Counted from the stretch's first letter, positions 35,928 through 45,835 are shown. The stretch is 64,000 bases of DNA from Capillibacterium thermochitinicola (GCF_013664685.1 NZ_JAAKDE010000012.1:62001-126000), one strand, 5' to 3'. Notes: generated by a model from the letters alone, not told the origin. A program made the numbers and translations.

Positions 35928-36752
35928 TCAAACCACCATTTTTCCCTCTTGGAACAGCCGTTCCAGTTCCCGAACGATAAAATCCTGTTCATTGGTGTAG
36001 CGGGAAACGATGGTCGCTTTGGCCTTTACCTCCGGCACGGCGTTGGCCGGGGCAATGGACAACCCGGCGTCGCGAAAGAGCGCCAGATCGTTGAGCCAAT
36101 CACCAAAAGCAATTGTTTCCGTGGTTTTCACCCCTAAAATTTCGGCCAACCGGGTTAAACCACTTCCTTTGTCCACCCCTTGCGGGCGGATGATCAAATA
36201 CTCGTAACCGCTTTTGAAGGACGGTTGAATCTCCTGATCAAGGCCGGGAAACATCATGCCGAGCGCTTTCTGGATCCCCCTGATTTTCGCCCTCGCTTCG
36301 TAAATCACAATCTGTTCCACCTGGTTGACCGGCGGGTCCAGCTTCCGGTCCGGGTCGGCCTGCAGATCAAAACCCCATGAAAAGATGGTCGGATCCGGGG
36401 TGGCGGTGAAACAGTGAATCCGGTCGTTGCTAAAAAGATAAACGCCATCCAGTTCATCGGCCAAGGAGGATAAGACCGTCTTGGTTACGGCGGGCGCCAC
36501 CGTCTTCAAGTGGGGCGCTTCCCACCCGCGGGGCTGGAAAAACGCGCCGTCGGTACAGATATAATGAACGGGAAACCCGAGTAAATCCTGGATCGGTACG
36601 GTGAAATGATACATCCGCCCGGTCACAAAGGCAATCTCCACGCCGGCCTGGTGCAATGCAGTCAGCATCTTCCGCGTTGGTTGACTGATCGTTTTGTCTT
36701 CTCTCAGTAAAGTCCCATCCAGATCCAAAGCAAGCATCCGTAATTTGCCCAT
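35928..36752 (-). CDS. Cof-type HAD phosphatase
   Basis: 274 residues from the ATG at 36752 (GGAGGG, 9 nt). HAD motif I D-L-D-G-T-L-L, motif II in F-V-T-G-R, a large C2 cap, Lys in D-K-G-S-G-L (motif III) and motif IV G-D-W-L-N-D. HAD-IIB (Cof) family; members dephosphorylate sugar phosphates, FMN or thiamine-pyrophosphate intermediates. The substrate cannot be told here. Confidence 0.9.
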   Translation of the reverse strand: MGKLRMLALDLDGTLLREDKTISQPTRKMLTALHQAGVEIAFVTGRMYHFTVPIQDLLGFPVHYICTDGAFFQPRGWEAPHLKTVAPAVTKTVLSSLADELDGVYLFSNDRIHCFTATPDPTIFSWGFDLQADPDRKLDPPVNQVEQIVIYEARAKIRGIQKALGMMFPGLDQEIQPSFKSGYEYLIIRPQGVDKGSGLTRLAEILGVKTTETIAFGDWLNDLALFRDAGLSIAPANAVPEVKAKATIVSRYTNEQDFIVRELERLFQEGKMVV

Positions 36753-36841
36753 CGTCCTCATCCCTCCCCGACAACAAAGTAAACCGCTGGCCCCGGCGAG
36801 ATGCCTATTATTAAGCCTTGGCTAAATCTGCCATTCACCGC

Positions 36842-36870
36842 TTGGAGCGGAATAAAAAGTTTGTTATAAT
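36842..36870 (+). promoter_or_regulatory. Sigma-A promoter of the helicase gene
   Basis: TTGGAG (36842-36847), 17-bp spacer, TATAAT (36865-36870). It leaves a 5' leader of about 120 nt before ATG 37000. Confidence 0.72.
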
Positions 36871-36919
36871 AAATAAAATTCCAGACCGACGCTAAAAACT
36901 AAAGAAGATGGAAAAGGAA

Positions 36920-36938
36920 TCCCCTGCACCGCAGGGGA
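36920..36938 (+). repeat. Perfect hairpin in helicase 5' leader
   Basis: TCCCCTGC, ACC, GCAGGGGA: 8-bp stem. It is followed by ACATATC rather than a T-run, so it is not a terminator; it may be a leader structure or protein-binding site. Confidence 0.5.
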
Positions 36939-36999
36939 ACATATCATAATTCATTTTACCATAAGCAAAGCAATTCGTCGACCGAGCTTGGGAGGTAAC

Positions 37000-39294
37000 A
37001 TGGCAACCAAAACGGAAGACCGCCGCTACGAAGAAACGCATTTGGCTATGGTCCTGCAGGTAATTAAAGAAGAACTGGCCGCAAAAAAGGCCTTTTTTAC
37101 CCGCCTGAAAGCCCTGCTGCAACAGGAGAGAAAAAACGTCTGGGAAGACGGGCCCCGTCTAGCCGACAGTTTCGCGTCCGCGGTCAACCTCACCCAACAG
37201 CTGAGCGGCTTACGCAATACTGAGTTAAGTGTGGAATACAACCGGCGGGCGATCTACAAACTCCAGAAGATGCTCAAAACGCCCTACTTTGCGCGGATTG
37301 ATTTTCGGGAGGACGGCACACCAACCGCCGAGGAAATCTATATCGGCCTCTCCACGCTCCTTGACGCCGAGGGAAGGCCGTTAATTTACGATTGGCGGGC
37401 CCCGGTCTCCAGTATGTTTTACGATTATGAACTGGGTCCGGCCGAGTACCGGTGCGAAGCCGGGGTGATCCGCGGCGAAATCACCCGTAAACGCCAGTAC
37501 AAAATCGAAAACGGGCGTCTGGTATACATGTTCGATTGCAACATCAAGATCGACGACGAGATCCTGCAGGAGATCCTAAGCCAACATAGTGACGAGAAGA
37601 TGCGGGCGATCGTTACCAGTATTCAACGGGAACAGAACCGGGTCATCCGCAACGAAGATCATCCGGTGGTGTTGGTGCAGGGTACCGCCGGGAGCGGAAA
37701 AACATCCATCGCCCTGCACCGCGCCGCCTATTATCTGTATAAAGAGCGGGACCGGATTACCAGTAAAAATATTTTGATCTTTTCCCCCAACCAACTGTTT
37801 GCCGACTACATATCCAACGTTTTACCCGAATTGGGCGAAGAGATGGCGCTCTGCACCACTTTTCAGGATTTGGTCGCGCCTTTGCTGCCGTCCGGGCTGA
37901 CCGTCGAAGACCGCCATAACCAGCTGGAGTTTACGCTGACGACCGACGGGAGCGCTGAGGATCGCCTCCGGGAGGAGAAGATCTACCTGCAGACCACCCC
38001 CGAATTTTTAGCATTGATCGATGATTACCAAAAATATCTAACCACCCGCGGTCTGCCCTTTCCCGATCTCCAGTTGGAAGGGGAGATGGTCCTGCGCAAA
38101 GAAGAGCTGCGGGCGCTATACGATGATTATTATGGTTATTTGCCCTTGAAAAAACGGCTGGTCCAGTTGCAACGGCGCGCTTTCTACCTGCTTCGCCCCG
38201 TAACCGCGCGCAAAATAAAGGAGTATGCCCAGCACCTGGCCGAGGAGAATCCGCAGTTAACGGCAGCCGAGATTAAAGCCCGTAGCCGCTTGGCCATCCG
38301 CAAAAAGCTCCAGCCGCTCTATACGGCCATCCGCGCCTGGTCCGAACTGGACTCCTTACAACTGTACCGGGAACTCTTCGCCAACCGGGAACTTCTCGCC
38401 CAAATGGCCGCCGGACGGTTCCCACCGGCGACCCTGAACCGTCTCCGCCAGGCCGTTTTGAAAACCTTCAGCACCAATCATCTCTTCTATGAAGACCTGG
38501 CCCCCTTCTTTTATTTCCGGGGAAAAATTGAAGGGTTCCCCAAGTTCCCGGAGATTAAACACTTGATCATCGACGAGGCACAGGATTACACCCTGTTTCA
38601 CTACCGGATCATCCAGGAACTCTTTCCCGCCGCAACCCTGACGATCCTCGGTGATCCGAACCAGACCATCCATCCCCGGCAATACCGGAGTTCCTTCGCC
38701 GAGATCGAAGCGGTTTTTACCGGCCGCAACCCGCAGACCTTTACCTTAAACAAAAGTTACCGGTCAACCCGGGAGATTACCGCTTTCACCCATGCGTTGC
38801 TGCCCGAACCGGCTGTGGCGGCCGAAGCAATCAACCGTCCCGGGCCAAAACCGGTGTTGACGAGGGTTTTAGTCCCCGAACTCCTCATCCCGGCCCTCGC
38901 CGACCGGATCCGCGCTTTAAACGCCACCGGCTACTCTTCCCTGGCCGTGATCGGCAAAACCGCCCGTGAATGCCAGGCGGTTTACGAAAAACTAAAAGCC
39001 TTGGCCCCGATCCGGCTGCTCACCAAGGAAGAGAAGACCCTGGCCGGCGGCCCGGTCATCATCCCGTCCTATCTGGCCAAAGGATTGGAATTTGATGCCG
39101 TCTTAATCTGCGATTGCTCCCGCGCGGTTTACCGCACCCCGGAGGAACTCCCGATCCTTTATACCGTTTGTACCCGCGCGTTACACCGGCTTTATCTGTA
39201 TTATACCGGTGAACTCTCCCCCCTGCTCGCCCGGGTCAACCCGGATCTTTACACCAGGAGCAGCTATCCGGAGGAACCGCCACGGGAGGATTAA
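37000..39294 (+). CDS. helD: UvrD/HelD-like superfamily 1 helicase
   Basis: 764 residues from ATG 37000 (GGGAGG 4-5 nt upstream). An N-terminal coiled segment precedes I-Y-D-W-R-A-P-V-S-S-M-F-Y-D-Y, characteristic of HelD, then Walker A G-T-A-G-S-G-K-T-S-I-A, D-E-A-Q-D-Y (motif II), and a UvrD-type C-terminal domain with the S-Y-L-A-K-G-L-E-F-D-A-V motif. HelD binds RNA polymerase and recycles stalled or post-termination complexes. Overlaps nothing; DUF1015 gene follows 40 bp later, probably in the same transcript. Confidence 0.88.
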   Translation: MATKTEDRRYEETHLAMVLQVIKEELAAKKAFFTRLKALLQQERKNVWEDGPRLADSFASAVNLTQQLSGLRNTELSVEYNRRAIYKLQKMLKTPYFARIDFREDGTPTAEEIYIGLSTLLDAEGRPLIYDWRAPVSSMFYDYELGPAEYRCEAGVIRGEITRKRQYKIENGRLVYMFDCNIKIDDEILQEILSQHSDEKMRAIVTSIQREQNRVIRNEDHPVVLVQGTAGSGKTSIALHRAAYYLYKERDRITSKNILIFSPNQLFADYISNVLPELGEEMALCTTFQDLVAPLLPSGLTVEDRHNQLEFTLTTDGSAEDRLREEKIYLQTTPEFLALIDDYQKYLTTRGLPFPDLQLEGEMVLRKEELRALYDDYYGYLPLKKRLVQLQRRAFYLLRPVTARKIKEYAQHLAEENPQLTAAEIKARSRLAIRKKLQPLYTAIRAWSELDSLQLYRELFANRELLAQMAAGRFPPATLNRLRQAVLKTFSTNHLFYEDLAPFFYFRGKIEGFPKFPEIKHLIIDEAQDYTLFHYRIIQELFPAATLTILGDPNQTIHPRQYRSSFAEIEAVFTGRNPQTFTLNKSYRSTREITAFTHALLPEPAVAAEAINRPGPKPVLTRVLVPELLIPALADRIRALNATGYSSLAVIGKTARECQAVYEKLKALAPIRLLTKEEKTLAGGPVIIPSYLAKGLEFDAVLICDCSRAVYRTPEELPILYTVCTRALHRLYLYYTGELSPLLARVNPDLYTRSSYPEEPPRED

Positions 39295-39334
39295 CTATCC
39301 TTTTTTATTTTTAAGCAAAGGAGTGTGTTTTTTC

Positions 39335-40648
39335 GTGCTTAACCCCGCCGACCTGGGCATCCAGATCCCTACGGTTTTAGTCCCCGCCGCCCACATCGAC
39401 CCAACCAAATGGGCGGTGATCGCCTGCGACCAGTATACATCAAACCCCGAGTACTGGGCAGAAGTCAGAAGGCAGATTGGTGATTCGCCTTCCACTTTCG
39501 ATCTGATCCTCCCCGAGGTTTATTTGGACGACCCGGAGGTCGACACCAAAATCCAACAGATTAACGCACGGATGCGTACCTACTTGGCGGAAAAAATCCT
39601 CGTTCCTCTGGAGCCGGGGTTGATCCTCATCGACCGCCGGACCGCCCATGTCCCGTCCCGGAAAGGACTGCTCCTCGCCGTCGATCTGGAAAAGTATGAT
39701 TACCGGCCAGGGACCAAAAGTTTGATCCGCCCCACCGAAGAGACGATCGCCGACCGTTTACCACCCCGCATTAAAATCCGGGAAGGGGCGCTTTTAGAGG
39801 TACCCCATATTATGCTCCTCCTCGATGATCCGGAACAGACCGTAATCGAACCACTATTCGCGCACACCTCGGATTTACCGCTGCTCTACGATTTTGATCT
39901 GATGATGAACGGCGGACACCTCACCGGTTATCACCTGACGGATCCGGTGCTCCTCAACCGGACTTTCCAATCCTTAACCCGTTTGATCACTCCAGAGTTC
40001 ACCGCCGCCAGGTACGGCCCGGACGAAGCACCCCTTCTGTTTGCCGTCGGTGACGGTAACCATTCGCTGGCCACCGCCAAAGCAATCTGGGAGAAGCTTA
40101 AACAGCAAATTACCGATCCTGCTACCTTGCAGGATCATCCGGCCCGTTTCTGCCTGGTTGAAGTGGTCAACCTTTACGACGAAGGATTGATCTTCCATCC
40201 GATCCACCGTCTTTTGTTCAACATCGATGCCGACCAGTTCTTCGGGGAACTCCAAAGCCACCTGCCTTGCCGGATTACTACCGACCGGCCAGAAGGACCG
40301 GATAACCCTGAAACCCAGTATTTTCACTTTTGCACCGCCACCACCACCGGCATGGTCATCCTTGAGCAACCCGGTTCGGTCCTGACCGTCGGTACTTTGC
40401 AACCGTTCCTCGATGCTTATCTCCGCCGTCATCCGGAATGCCGGATCGACTATATCCACGGCGACGAAACCATTAAAACCCTGGGACGACAACCGGGTAA
40501 CCTCGGCCTAATCCTGCCACCCTTAAACAAGCATGATCTCTTTAAGACCGTCATCCGCGACGGCGCTTTACCCCGGAAAACCTTTTCCATGGGGGAAGCC
40601 GATGAAAAGCGGTTTTATTTCGAAGCGCGCAAAATCCGGCGCGACTAG
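39335..40648 (+). CDS. DUF1015 family protein
   Basis: 437 residues. Typical patterns: A-x-H-I-D-P-T-K-W-A-V-I-A-C-D-Q-Y-T near the start, E-x-Y-L-D and G-D-G-N-H-S-L-A-T-A-K-A-I-W, then Y-I-H-G-D-E. Some DUF1015 members have been reported as free-serine kinases; that function is not shown for this gene. The start is taken as GTG 39335 (AAAGGAG 11 nt upstream); the ATG at 39209 would overlap the helicase for 86 bp and adds non-conserved residues. Confidence 0.85.
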   Translation: MLNPADLGIQIPTVLVPAAHIDPTKWAVIACDQYTSNPEYWAEVRRQIGDSPSTFDLILPEVYLDDPEVDTKIQQINARMRTYLAEKILVPLEPGLILIDRRTAHVPSRKGLLLAVDLEKYDYRPGTKSLIRPTEETIADRLPPRIKIREGALLEVPHIMLLLDDPEQTVIEPLFAHTSDLPLLYDFDLMMNGGHLTGYHLTDPVLLNRTFQSLTRLITPEFTAARYGPDEAPLLFAVGDGNHSLATAKAIWEKLKQQITDPATLQDHPARFCLVEVVNLYDEGLIFHPIHRLLFNIDADQFFGELQSHLPCRITTDRPEGPDNPETQYFHFCTATTTGMVILEQPGSVLTVGTLQPFLDAYLRRHPECRIDYIHGDETIKTLGRQPGNLGLILPPLNKHDLFKTVIRDGALPRKTFSMGEADEKRFYFEARKIRRD

Positions 40649-40694
40649 TTACCACCACCTCACCCAAACCGGCCGAAACCCTGAGCGGGCCAGT

Positions 40695-40724
40695 AAAAAA
40701 GCCACCGTCAATGGTGGCTTTTTT
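40695..40724. terminator. Bidirectional terminator between DUF1015 gene and guaB
   Basis: A6, GCCACC, GTCAAT loop, GGTGGC, T6. Symmetric, serves both convergent genes. Confidence 0.9.
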
Positions 40725-40751
40725 CCGTGCCGCGTACCGGTTAAGCAATGT

Positions 40752-42260
40752 TCAAGAAAAATCGTGTTCGGCCTCTTTCCGGAGGATAACATCGTGGGCA
40801 CTGCCCTCCCGCAGGGTAAGCGGGGAGACCAGGGTGAGGCGGGCTTTCTTCTGTAACTCGGGGATGGTCAGGGCGCCGCAGTTGCACATCGTCGATTTGA
40901 TCTTCGCCAGGGTTAAATCAAGGTTATCTTTTAATTTCCCGGCATAGGGGACATAGGAATCAACCCCTTCTTCAAAGGTTAAATGCTCCCCGTCTCTATG
41001 GTCATAACGGGCCCAGTTCCGCGCCCGGTTTGACCCTTCACCCCAGTATTCCTTCACGTAGTTCATACCATGCCGGATCTTGCGGGTTGGGCTTTCGTCA
41101 AAACGGGCAAAATACCGGCCGAGCATCACAAAGTCAGCCCCCATCGCCAGGGCCAGCACGATGTGATAGTCATGGACAATCCCCCCGTCGGAACAGATGG
41201 GGATATAGATCCCGGTCCGGTCGAAGTATTCGTCGCGCGCCTTCGCCACTTCAATCACAGCCGTAGCTTGTCCCCGTCCGATTCCCTTTTGTTCCCGGGT
41301 AATACAGATCGAACCACCGCCGATCCCGACCTTCACAAAATCAGCCCCGGCTTCGGCCAGATATAAAAAGGCTTCCCGGTCCACCACGTTCCCACCGCCG
41401 ACTTTAACTTCGCCCCGGTACTTCTCCTTAATCGTTTTAATGGTCTCAAACTGCCATTCGCTGTAACCGTCGGAAGAGTCGACACAAAGAATATCCGCCC
41501 CGGCTTCCACCAAGGCCGGCACCCGGTCGTGATAATCCCGGGTGTTGATCCCGGCCCCCACCATCAGTCTTTTATGCTGATCCAAAAGTTCCAGCGGATT
41601 TTCCTTATGGGCGGTGTAATCTTTCCGGAAAACCAGGTATTTAAGCCGTTGCTCCTCATCGATGATGGGTAAACAGTTCAATTTATGCTCCCAGATTAAA
41701 TCATTGGCCTCCGAGAGGGTAAGTCCATCCTTGCCGTAGACCATCTCGGAAAAGGGGGTCATAAATTCTTTTACTTTCGTCTCGACCGGAGTACGTCCTT
41801 TCCGGTAGTCTCTACTGGTGACGATCCCCAAGAGCTTACCGTTGGGCGAACCGTCATCGGTAATGGCGATGGTGGAATGGCCGGTTTTTGCGGTCAAAGC
41901 CAGCACATCGGCCAGCGTATGCTCGGGGGTTAAGTTGGAGTCGCTAACCACAAAACCGGCTTTATAGCTTTTCACCCGCTTTACCATCTCGGCCTGGGCT
42001 TCGATGGGCTGGGAGGCGTAAATAAAGGAAAGCCCCCCGCATCTGGCCAGTTCGATCGCCATCCGCTCCCCGGAGACCGCTTGCATGATTGCCGAGACAA
42101 GAGGGATATTCAGATGTAAAGGAGAGGTTTCCCCCCGTTTAAACCGAACGATCGGTGTTTTCAGGTTGACGTTCTCCGGCACACAGTCCTTAGTAGTTAA
42201 ATTGGGTAAGAGTAAATATTCGCTGAAGGTCCGACTTGGTTCATCATAAAAATAAGCCAT
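40752..42260 (-). CDS. guaB: IMP dehydrogenase
   Basis: 502 residues from ATG 42260 (GGAGG, 7 nt). The flap Cys lies in [22 protein letters not shown] and G-A-D-F-V-M-L-G-R bind IMP. Two CBS domains are inserted about residues 110-220. It oxidises IMP to XMP, the committed step to GMP. The R-Y-D-H-R-D-G-E-H insert and [10 protein letters not shown] follow the longer form found in some Firmicutes and eukaryotes more than the short Bacillus type. A consensus promoter lies upstream. Confidence 0.93.
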   Translation of the reverse strand: MAYFYDEPSRTFSEYLLLPNLTTKDCVPENVNLKTPIVRFKRGETSPLHLNIPLVSAIMQAVSGERMAIELARCGGLSFIYASQPIEAQAEMVKRVKSYKAGFVVSDSNLTPEHTLADVLALTAKTGHSTIAITDDGSPNGKLLGIVTSRDYRKGRTPVETKVKEFMTPFSEMVYGKDGLTLSEANDLIWEHKLNCLPIIDEEQRLKYLVFRKDYTAHKENPLELLDQHKRLMVGAGINTRDYHDRVPALVEAGADILCVDSSDGYSEWQFETIKTIKEKYRGEVKVGGGNVVDREAFLYLAEAGADFVKVGIGGGSICITREQKGIGRGQATAVIEVAKARDEYFDRTGIYIPICSDGGIVHDYHIVLALAMGADFVMLGRYFARFDESPTRKIRHGMNYVKEYWGEGSNRARNWARYDHRDGEHLTFEEGVDSYVPYAGKLKDNLDLTLAKIKSTMCNCGALTIPELQKKARLTLVSPLTLREGSAHDVILRKEAEHDFS

Positions 42261-42295
42261 TGAACAACCTCCATCCGTTCTTTTAAATTCTAACA

Positions 42296-42324
42296 ATTAT
42301 AAAGAAGTTTTAGGCTGCTGTCAA
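42296..42324 (-). promoter_or_regulatory. Consensus sigma-A promoter of guaB
   Basis: Minus strand TTGACA (42319-42324), 17-bp spacer, TATAAT (42296-42301): both hexamers and the spacer match consensus exactly. Confidence 0.88.
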
Positions 42325-42464
42325 GCCCATTCCGGGAAGGAAAGCGCCTGTGCCACCCATGGGTTTTGCTTTTTCAATGCTTTTTCCGTGCATAGCGAAA
42401 CTTCTCTGGGGAATATTAGTCATGAAATTGTCAAACCCAAATAGTAGAAAGGAAGGTAGATAGA

Positions 42465-43931
42465 TTGGCGGAAGAACATCACGAACATGGAAATCTGGAA
42501 AACCGTGGCGAGGAAACGGACCGCTTCCGCTCCCGGGTCACCATTCCCTTGCTGACGGTGGCGTTGGTCGCCTCTTTAGTCTGGGGCTTTACCCAGTTCC
42601 GCGCCAGACGAAACTGGGAAATTAGAGCGGAAAACCAATATAACCGGTCCTTTTCCGAATTGTCCATCCATGTCGGGGAGTTAGAAAACAAACTGGCGGA
42701 AGCTCTGGTCTCCAATTCCCGTCCACACTTGGTAAAGACCTTTTCCGATATTTGGCGCCAAGCCTATCTCTCCCAAGAAGATCTGGGGCAATTGCCCTTA
42801 ACCTCGGTGGAACTAAGTAGAACCAAAGAATTTTTAGCGAAGGTCGGGGCTTTCTCCCATAGTATTGTGACCAAACTGAACCAAAATACGAATTCTGCGG
42901 CGGTACCCGCGGCCACCGGGGAAAGTGTGCAGTATCTATCCGACCGCGATTGGGAAACCTTAAATGCTTTACACCAACAAGCCCGCTACCTGGCCGACCA
43001 GTTGGTCGACCTCCAAGAGAGCATCCTGGAAGCGGACGAACGGTGGCTGCCGGTTGATCGCCTCTCCACCGCGGCTTTGGCGGCCGATGTCTCCGATCGT
43101 TTGGAAACCAACAAAATCACCAAAAGTTTTATGATGATGGAGGATGGTTTTAAACGCCTGCCCGATCCGGAGATGGAAGGCAACCTGTTGAGCATCAAGC
43201 CGGTCCCGAAGGGAATCACCGGGGCTGAAATCTCCCAGGAACAAGGGCGGGAAATCGCCAGCAGTTTTGTGAACAAAGAGGATCCCCGGTACGAAGTGGC
43301 TTATGACGAAAAGATCAATGGCGACCATCCGCTGTACCTCTACACCCTGAAGAAAAAGGACAACAAGGGTAAAGCCGCCGCCAGTGGCCGCTTGGCGGTG
43401 ACCGTCAAAGGCGGACACGTGGCCTGGATGCTAAAAGAAAGAAGCGTCGCTGAACAAAAACTTTCGTTGGACGAAGCGAAGGAAGCAGCCCGGAAATACA
43501 TGGAGAGCCGAGGTTACCGCGGATTAACCCCCGTGGGTGCGGAAGAATACCGGAATGTGGCCGTGGTTTCCCTTTGTTCCCAAAGCGGGGAGACGGTTAT
43601 CTATCCGGAGATGATCAAAGTTCAAGTCGCCCTGGACGACGGGGAGATCATGGGGGTGGAAACCATGTCCTATTTAACCTTCCACGATCCGCAGCGCCGG
43701 ATTTCTACCCCAGGCCTCTCAGTGGCCGCCGCCCGGAGCAGGTTAAACAAGCGCTTCAACGTGGAATCCATCAAAGAGGCGATTATCCTAAATGACCAGT
43801 ACCAAGAGGTGCTGACCTACGAATGTGTCGGGCGGATCGGACAAAATCGTTACCGGGTTTACCTCAACGCCGACACCGGCGAGGAGGAACGCATTCAACG
43901 AATCGACGAAGAAGGTGTCCCGTTTAGATAA
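42465..43931 (+). CDS. ypeB: Spore germination protein YpeB
   Basis: 488 residues, TTG start at 42465 (GGAAGG 8 nt upstream). One N-terminal transmembrane helix (about residues 28-46), a helical N-domain, then three PepSY-like repeats (from about residue 255; e.g. A-R-K-Y-M-E-S-R-G-Y and L-N-A-D-T-G-E-E). YpeB is needed to place and protect the cortex-lytic enzyme SleB in the spore. Here it is not next to a sleB gene; the SleB-type hydrolase at 15.0-16.0 kb is a candidate partner. No operon partners. Confidence 0.93.
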   Translation: MAEEHHEHGNLENRGEETDRFRSRVTIPLLTVALVASLVWGFTQFRARRNWEIRAENQYNRSFSELSIHVGELENKLAEALVSNSRPHLVKTFSDIWRQAYLSQEDLGQLPLTSVELSRTKEFLAKVGAFSHSIVTKLNQNTNSAAVPAATGESVQYLSDRDWETLNALHQQARYLADQLVDLQESILEADERWLPVDRLSTAALAADVSDRLETNKITKSFMMMEDGFKRLPDPEMEGNLLSIKPVPKGITGAEISQEQGREIASSFVNKEDPRYEVAYDEKINGDHPLYLYTLKKKDNKGKAAASGRLAVTVKGGHVAWMLKERSVAEQKLSLDEAKEAARKYMESRGYRGLTPVGAEEYRNVAVVSLCSQSGETVIYPEMIKVQVALDDGEIMGVETMSYLTFHDPQRRISTPGLSVAAARSRLNKRFNVESIKEAIILNDQYQEVLTYECVGRIGQNRYRVYLNADTGEEERIQRIDEEGVPFR

Positions 43932-43980
43932 ACTTGTCCTGCGGGCAAGTCCGGGCACCCTTGTCCGTACGCCCGCAGGA
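43932..43980 (+). repeat. Two mutually exclusive hairpins after ypeB
   Basis: ACTTG/CAAGT (43932-43936 with 43946-43950) competes with TCCTGCGGGC/GCCCGCAGGA (43937-43946 with 43971-43980, perfect). Position just after the ypeB stop codon suggests an mRNA end structure; a small hairpin terminator lies further on. The rest of the 312-bp interval (43932-44243) shows no credible gene. Confidence 0.45.
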
Positions 43981-44048
43981 AGGCCATCTCCATCGTCCAG
44001 CCGCCCGTAGAAGTGCGGGGGCGCCCACACTGTACGATCGAAACGACA

Positions 44049-44072
44049 AAACCGGCTGAAGCCGGTTTTTTT
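44049..44072 (+). terminator. Terminator after ypeB
   Basis: AAACCGGCT, GA, AGCCGGTTT plus four more T. Clear intrinsic terminator. Confidence 0.85.
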
Positions 44073-44243
44073 ATGGTCGTCCACCAGATCGCCTTTTTCC
44101 GCTCTTCGCTTACTTAAGAAAATATTGCTTGCCGGGGTGACCTCCATGTCGCACGGTCTGCTTTCGATCTCCGCTTCACTAAGAATATGGTACCATGAAA
44201 TTCAAGCGGGCGGAAACACCATTTAGTTCTCGGTAGCTATTCC

Positions 44244-44685
44244 TTACCGCCGTAATAAAAGAAAAGCTCCGCCGACCATCAAAAGAATACCGATGACCTT
44301 TCCTACGGTCAAGGGGACCGTATCCTGATTGAAAAGGCCAAAATGGTCAATTAAATAGGCCGTCAACAGCTGGAAAAAGATAATGCCGGTGGTGGCATTC
44401 CCCGCCCCGATCCTGGAGATCGCCACCGCTACTCCGTAAATGATGGCGACCCCAATGGGCCCGCCCAGCCAGTAATAATAGGGGATCTCGCCCGCGGCCT
44501 TGAGGAAAGCCCCCCCCTTTGGCCATCAGAAGGAGAAGACCGCCCACCGTCAAAGTACCGAGCAGTTGGACACTGAAGGTCGCCGGTATTAATCCCAACT
44601 TTTCCCCTAAATAGGAATTCAAACAACCTTGGACGGCCATCAACGCCCCGGCCAGACCCGCAACCAACAAAAAAACAATCGACAC
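44244..44685 (-). pseudogene. DMT-type transporter YdcZ (DUF606), apparent +1 frameshift at G8
   Basis: Starts at GTG 44685 (GGTGGAGG upstream). N-terminal half: A-G-x-x-x-A-x-Q-G-x-x-N-S-x-L-G and two to three membrane helices. The frame breaks in the tract 44510-44517, right after L-L-L-M-A-K-G-G. Read as seven, it continues A-F-L-K-A-A-G-E-I-P-Y-Y-Y-W-L-G-G-P-I-G, through A-T-T-G-I-I-F-F-Q-L to the end: 146 residues with about five helices, the normal length for DUF606. Function of the family is unknown small-molecule transport. Divergent from the ZIP gene. Confidence 0.83.
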
Positions 44686-44792
44686 GTGCCTCCACCTCTC
44701 TTGTCGACGGTTGCCTTTATTTTCCCCGCGCCGGCCGGGGCATATCCCGGGGCAGACCATGAATAAGATGGAAGAGAAAAGGGGGAGGAAGA

Positions 44793-45539
44793 TTGGGCCT
44801 GGTTTTATTCGCCGCTTTCCTCGGTTTTTTGGTTGGGGTGAGTGGTGCCGGTTTAGGCGGGGTCGTGGCCGGACTGTGTCCGACCGTCACCCGGCGACAA
44901 CAGAGTTTACTGATGGGATCCTCCGGCGGTATTATGCTCGGCGTCGTCATTTGGGATCTCTTCCCGGAAGCCTGGAGCCTTAGTCCGGTGCACACTATAA
45001 CCGGCACAATCGCCGGCGCCCTTTTCCTGCTGATCCTCCGCCAACTTGACCAAGAAACCACCGCCCCTACCGCCGAAGCCCGTTTTACGAAAACCGGCCG
45101 CTTGTTGGGTTTCGGGATCGCCCTGCATAATTTCCCCGAAGGGTTGGCCGTAGGCACCGTTTTCGTTCACGAGCCCTTCTCGGCGCTTTGGTGGCGACTT
45201 TCCCTGCTCATGGCGCTGCACAATATTCCGGAAGGAATTGCGGTCGCCACCACCTTACGGTTGGGCAAAACCAAGTGGTGGCCGATCGTCCGGACTTTAT
45301 TCTGGGCCGAAGTCCCTATGGCGGTCGGTGCTCTCCTCGGCGGCCTGCTCGGCCAGATCGCCACCCCCTGGTCCGCCACGGCTTTAGGTTTTGCCGGTGG
45401 GGCTATGCTCACCCTCGTTCTGGTGGAAATGATTCCCCTCGCCACCCGGCTGGCCGGTTGGCCGTCGGCCTTAACCGGTCTTGCCCTGGGCGCCGCTGGC
45501 GCCCGCCTCCTGATCCTCTTCCTTGCCTCCCGAGTATAA
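44793..45539 (+). CDS. ZIP family metal transporter
   Basis: 248 residues, TTG start 44793 (GGAGG 4 nt upstream). Eight hydrophobic segments. Helices IV and V carry the H-N-F-P-E-G and H-N-I-P-E-G metal motifs, the first in A-L-H-N-F-P-E-G-L-A-V-G. Takes up zinc or other divalent cations. No metal regulator is adjacent. Confidence 0.92.
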   Translation: MGLVLFAAFLGFLVGVSGAGLGGVVAGLCPTVTRRQQSLLMGSSGGIMLGVVIWDLFPEAWSLSPVHTITGTIAGALFLLILRQLDQETTAPTAEARFTKTGRLLGFGIALHNFPEGLAVGTVFVHEPFSALWWRLSLLMALHNIPEGIAVATTLRLGKTKWWPIVRTLFWAEVPMAVGALLGGLLGQIATPWSATALGFAGGAMLTLVLVEMIPLATRLAGWPSALTGLALGAAGARLLILFLASRV

Positions 45540-45585
45540 AAAAACATGAGGCGGGAAAACTTAAAAAAAAGGAGGGACGATAAGA

Positions 45586-45798
45586 TTGCCGAATATGAAT
45601 AATCGAGTAAAGGTAAAATGCTACGTGGACAGCTGTCACTACTGGGATCAGAATAACATCTGTGTCGCGGACACCATTGAGGTTGACAACCAACGGTTCA
45701 ACCCGGATATGGAGATCGGAACGCTGGGTGGAGGTCATAACGAAGCCGACACCTCGAAGGCCACCTACTGCCGGACCTTCAAACCCAAAAACATGTGA
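45586..45798 (+). CDS. DUF1540 small Cys protein
   Basis: 70 residues, TTG start 45586 (AGGAGGG upstream); the ATG three codons on is possible. Four Cys (C-Y-V-D-S-C, I-C, Y-C-R-T-F) match the DUF1540 pattern, probably a metal site. Function unknown. Short operon with its own terminator. Confidence 0.88.
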   Translation: MPNMNNRVKVKCYVDSCHYWDQNNICVADTIEVDNQRFNPDMEIGTLGGGHNEADTSKATYCRTFKPKNM

Positions 45799-45805
45799 AA
45801 CCTGC

Positions 45806-45835
45806 ACCGTCTGTCCCAAAGACAGACGGTTTTTT
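45806..45835 (+). terminator. Terminator after DUF1540 gene
   Basis: ACCGTCTGTC, CCAAA, GACAGACGGT then T5-6. 10-bp perfect stem. Confidence 0.92.

Noticed and set aside
43788-44147. 119-codon minus-strand frame across the end of ypeB
   Set aside because: It is antisense to the ypeB end and runs across the ypeB terminator.
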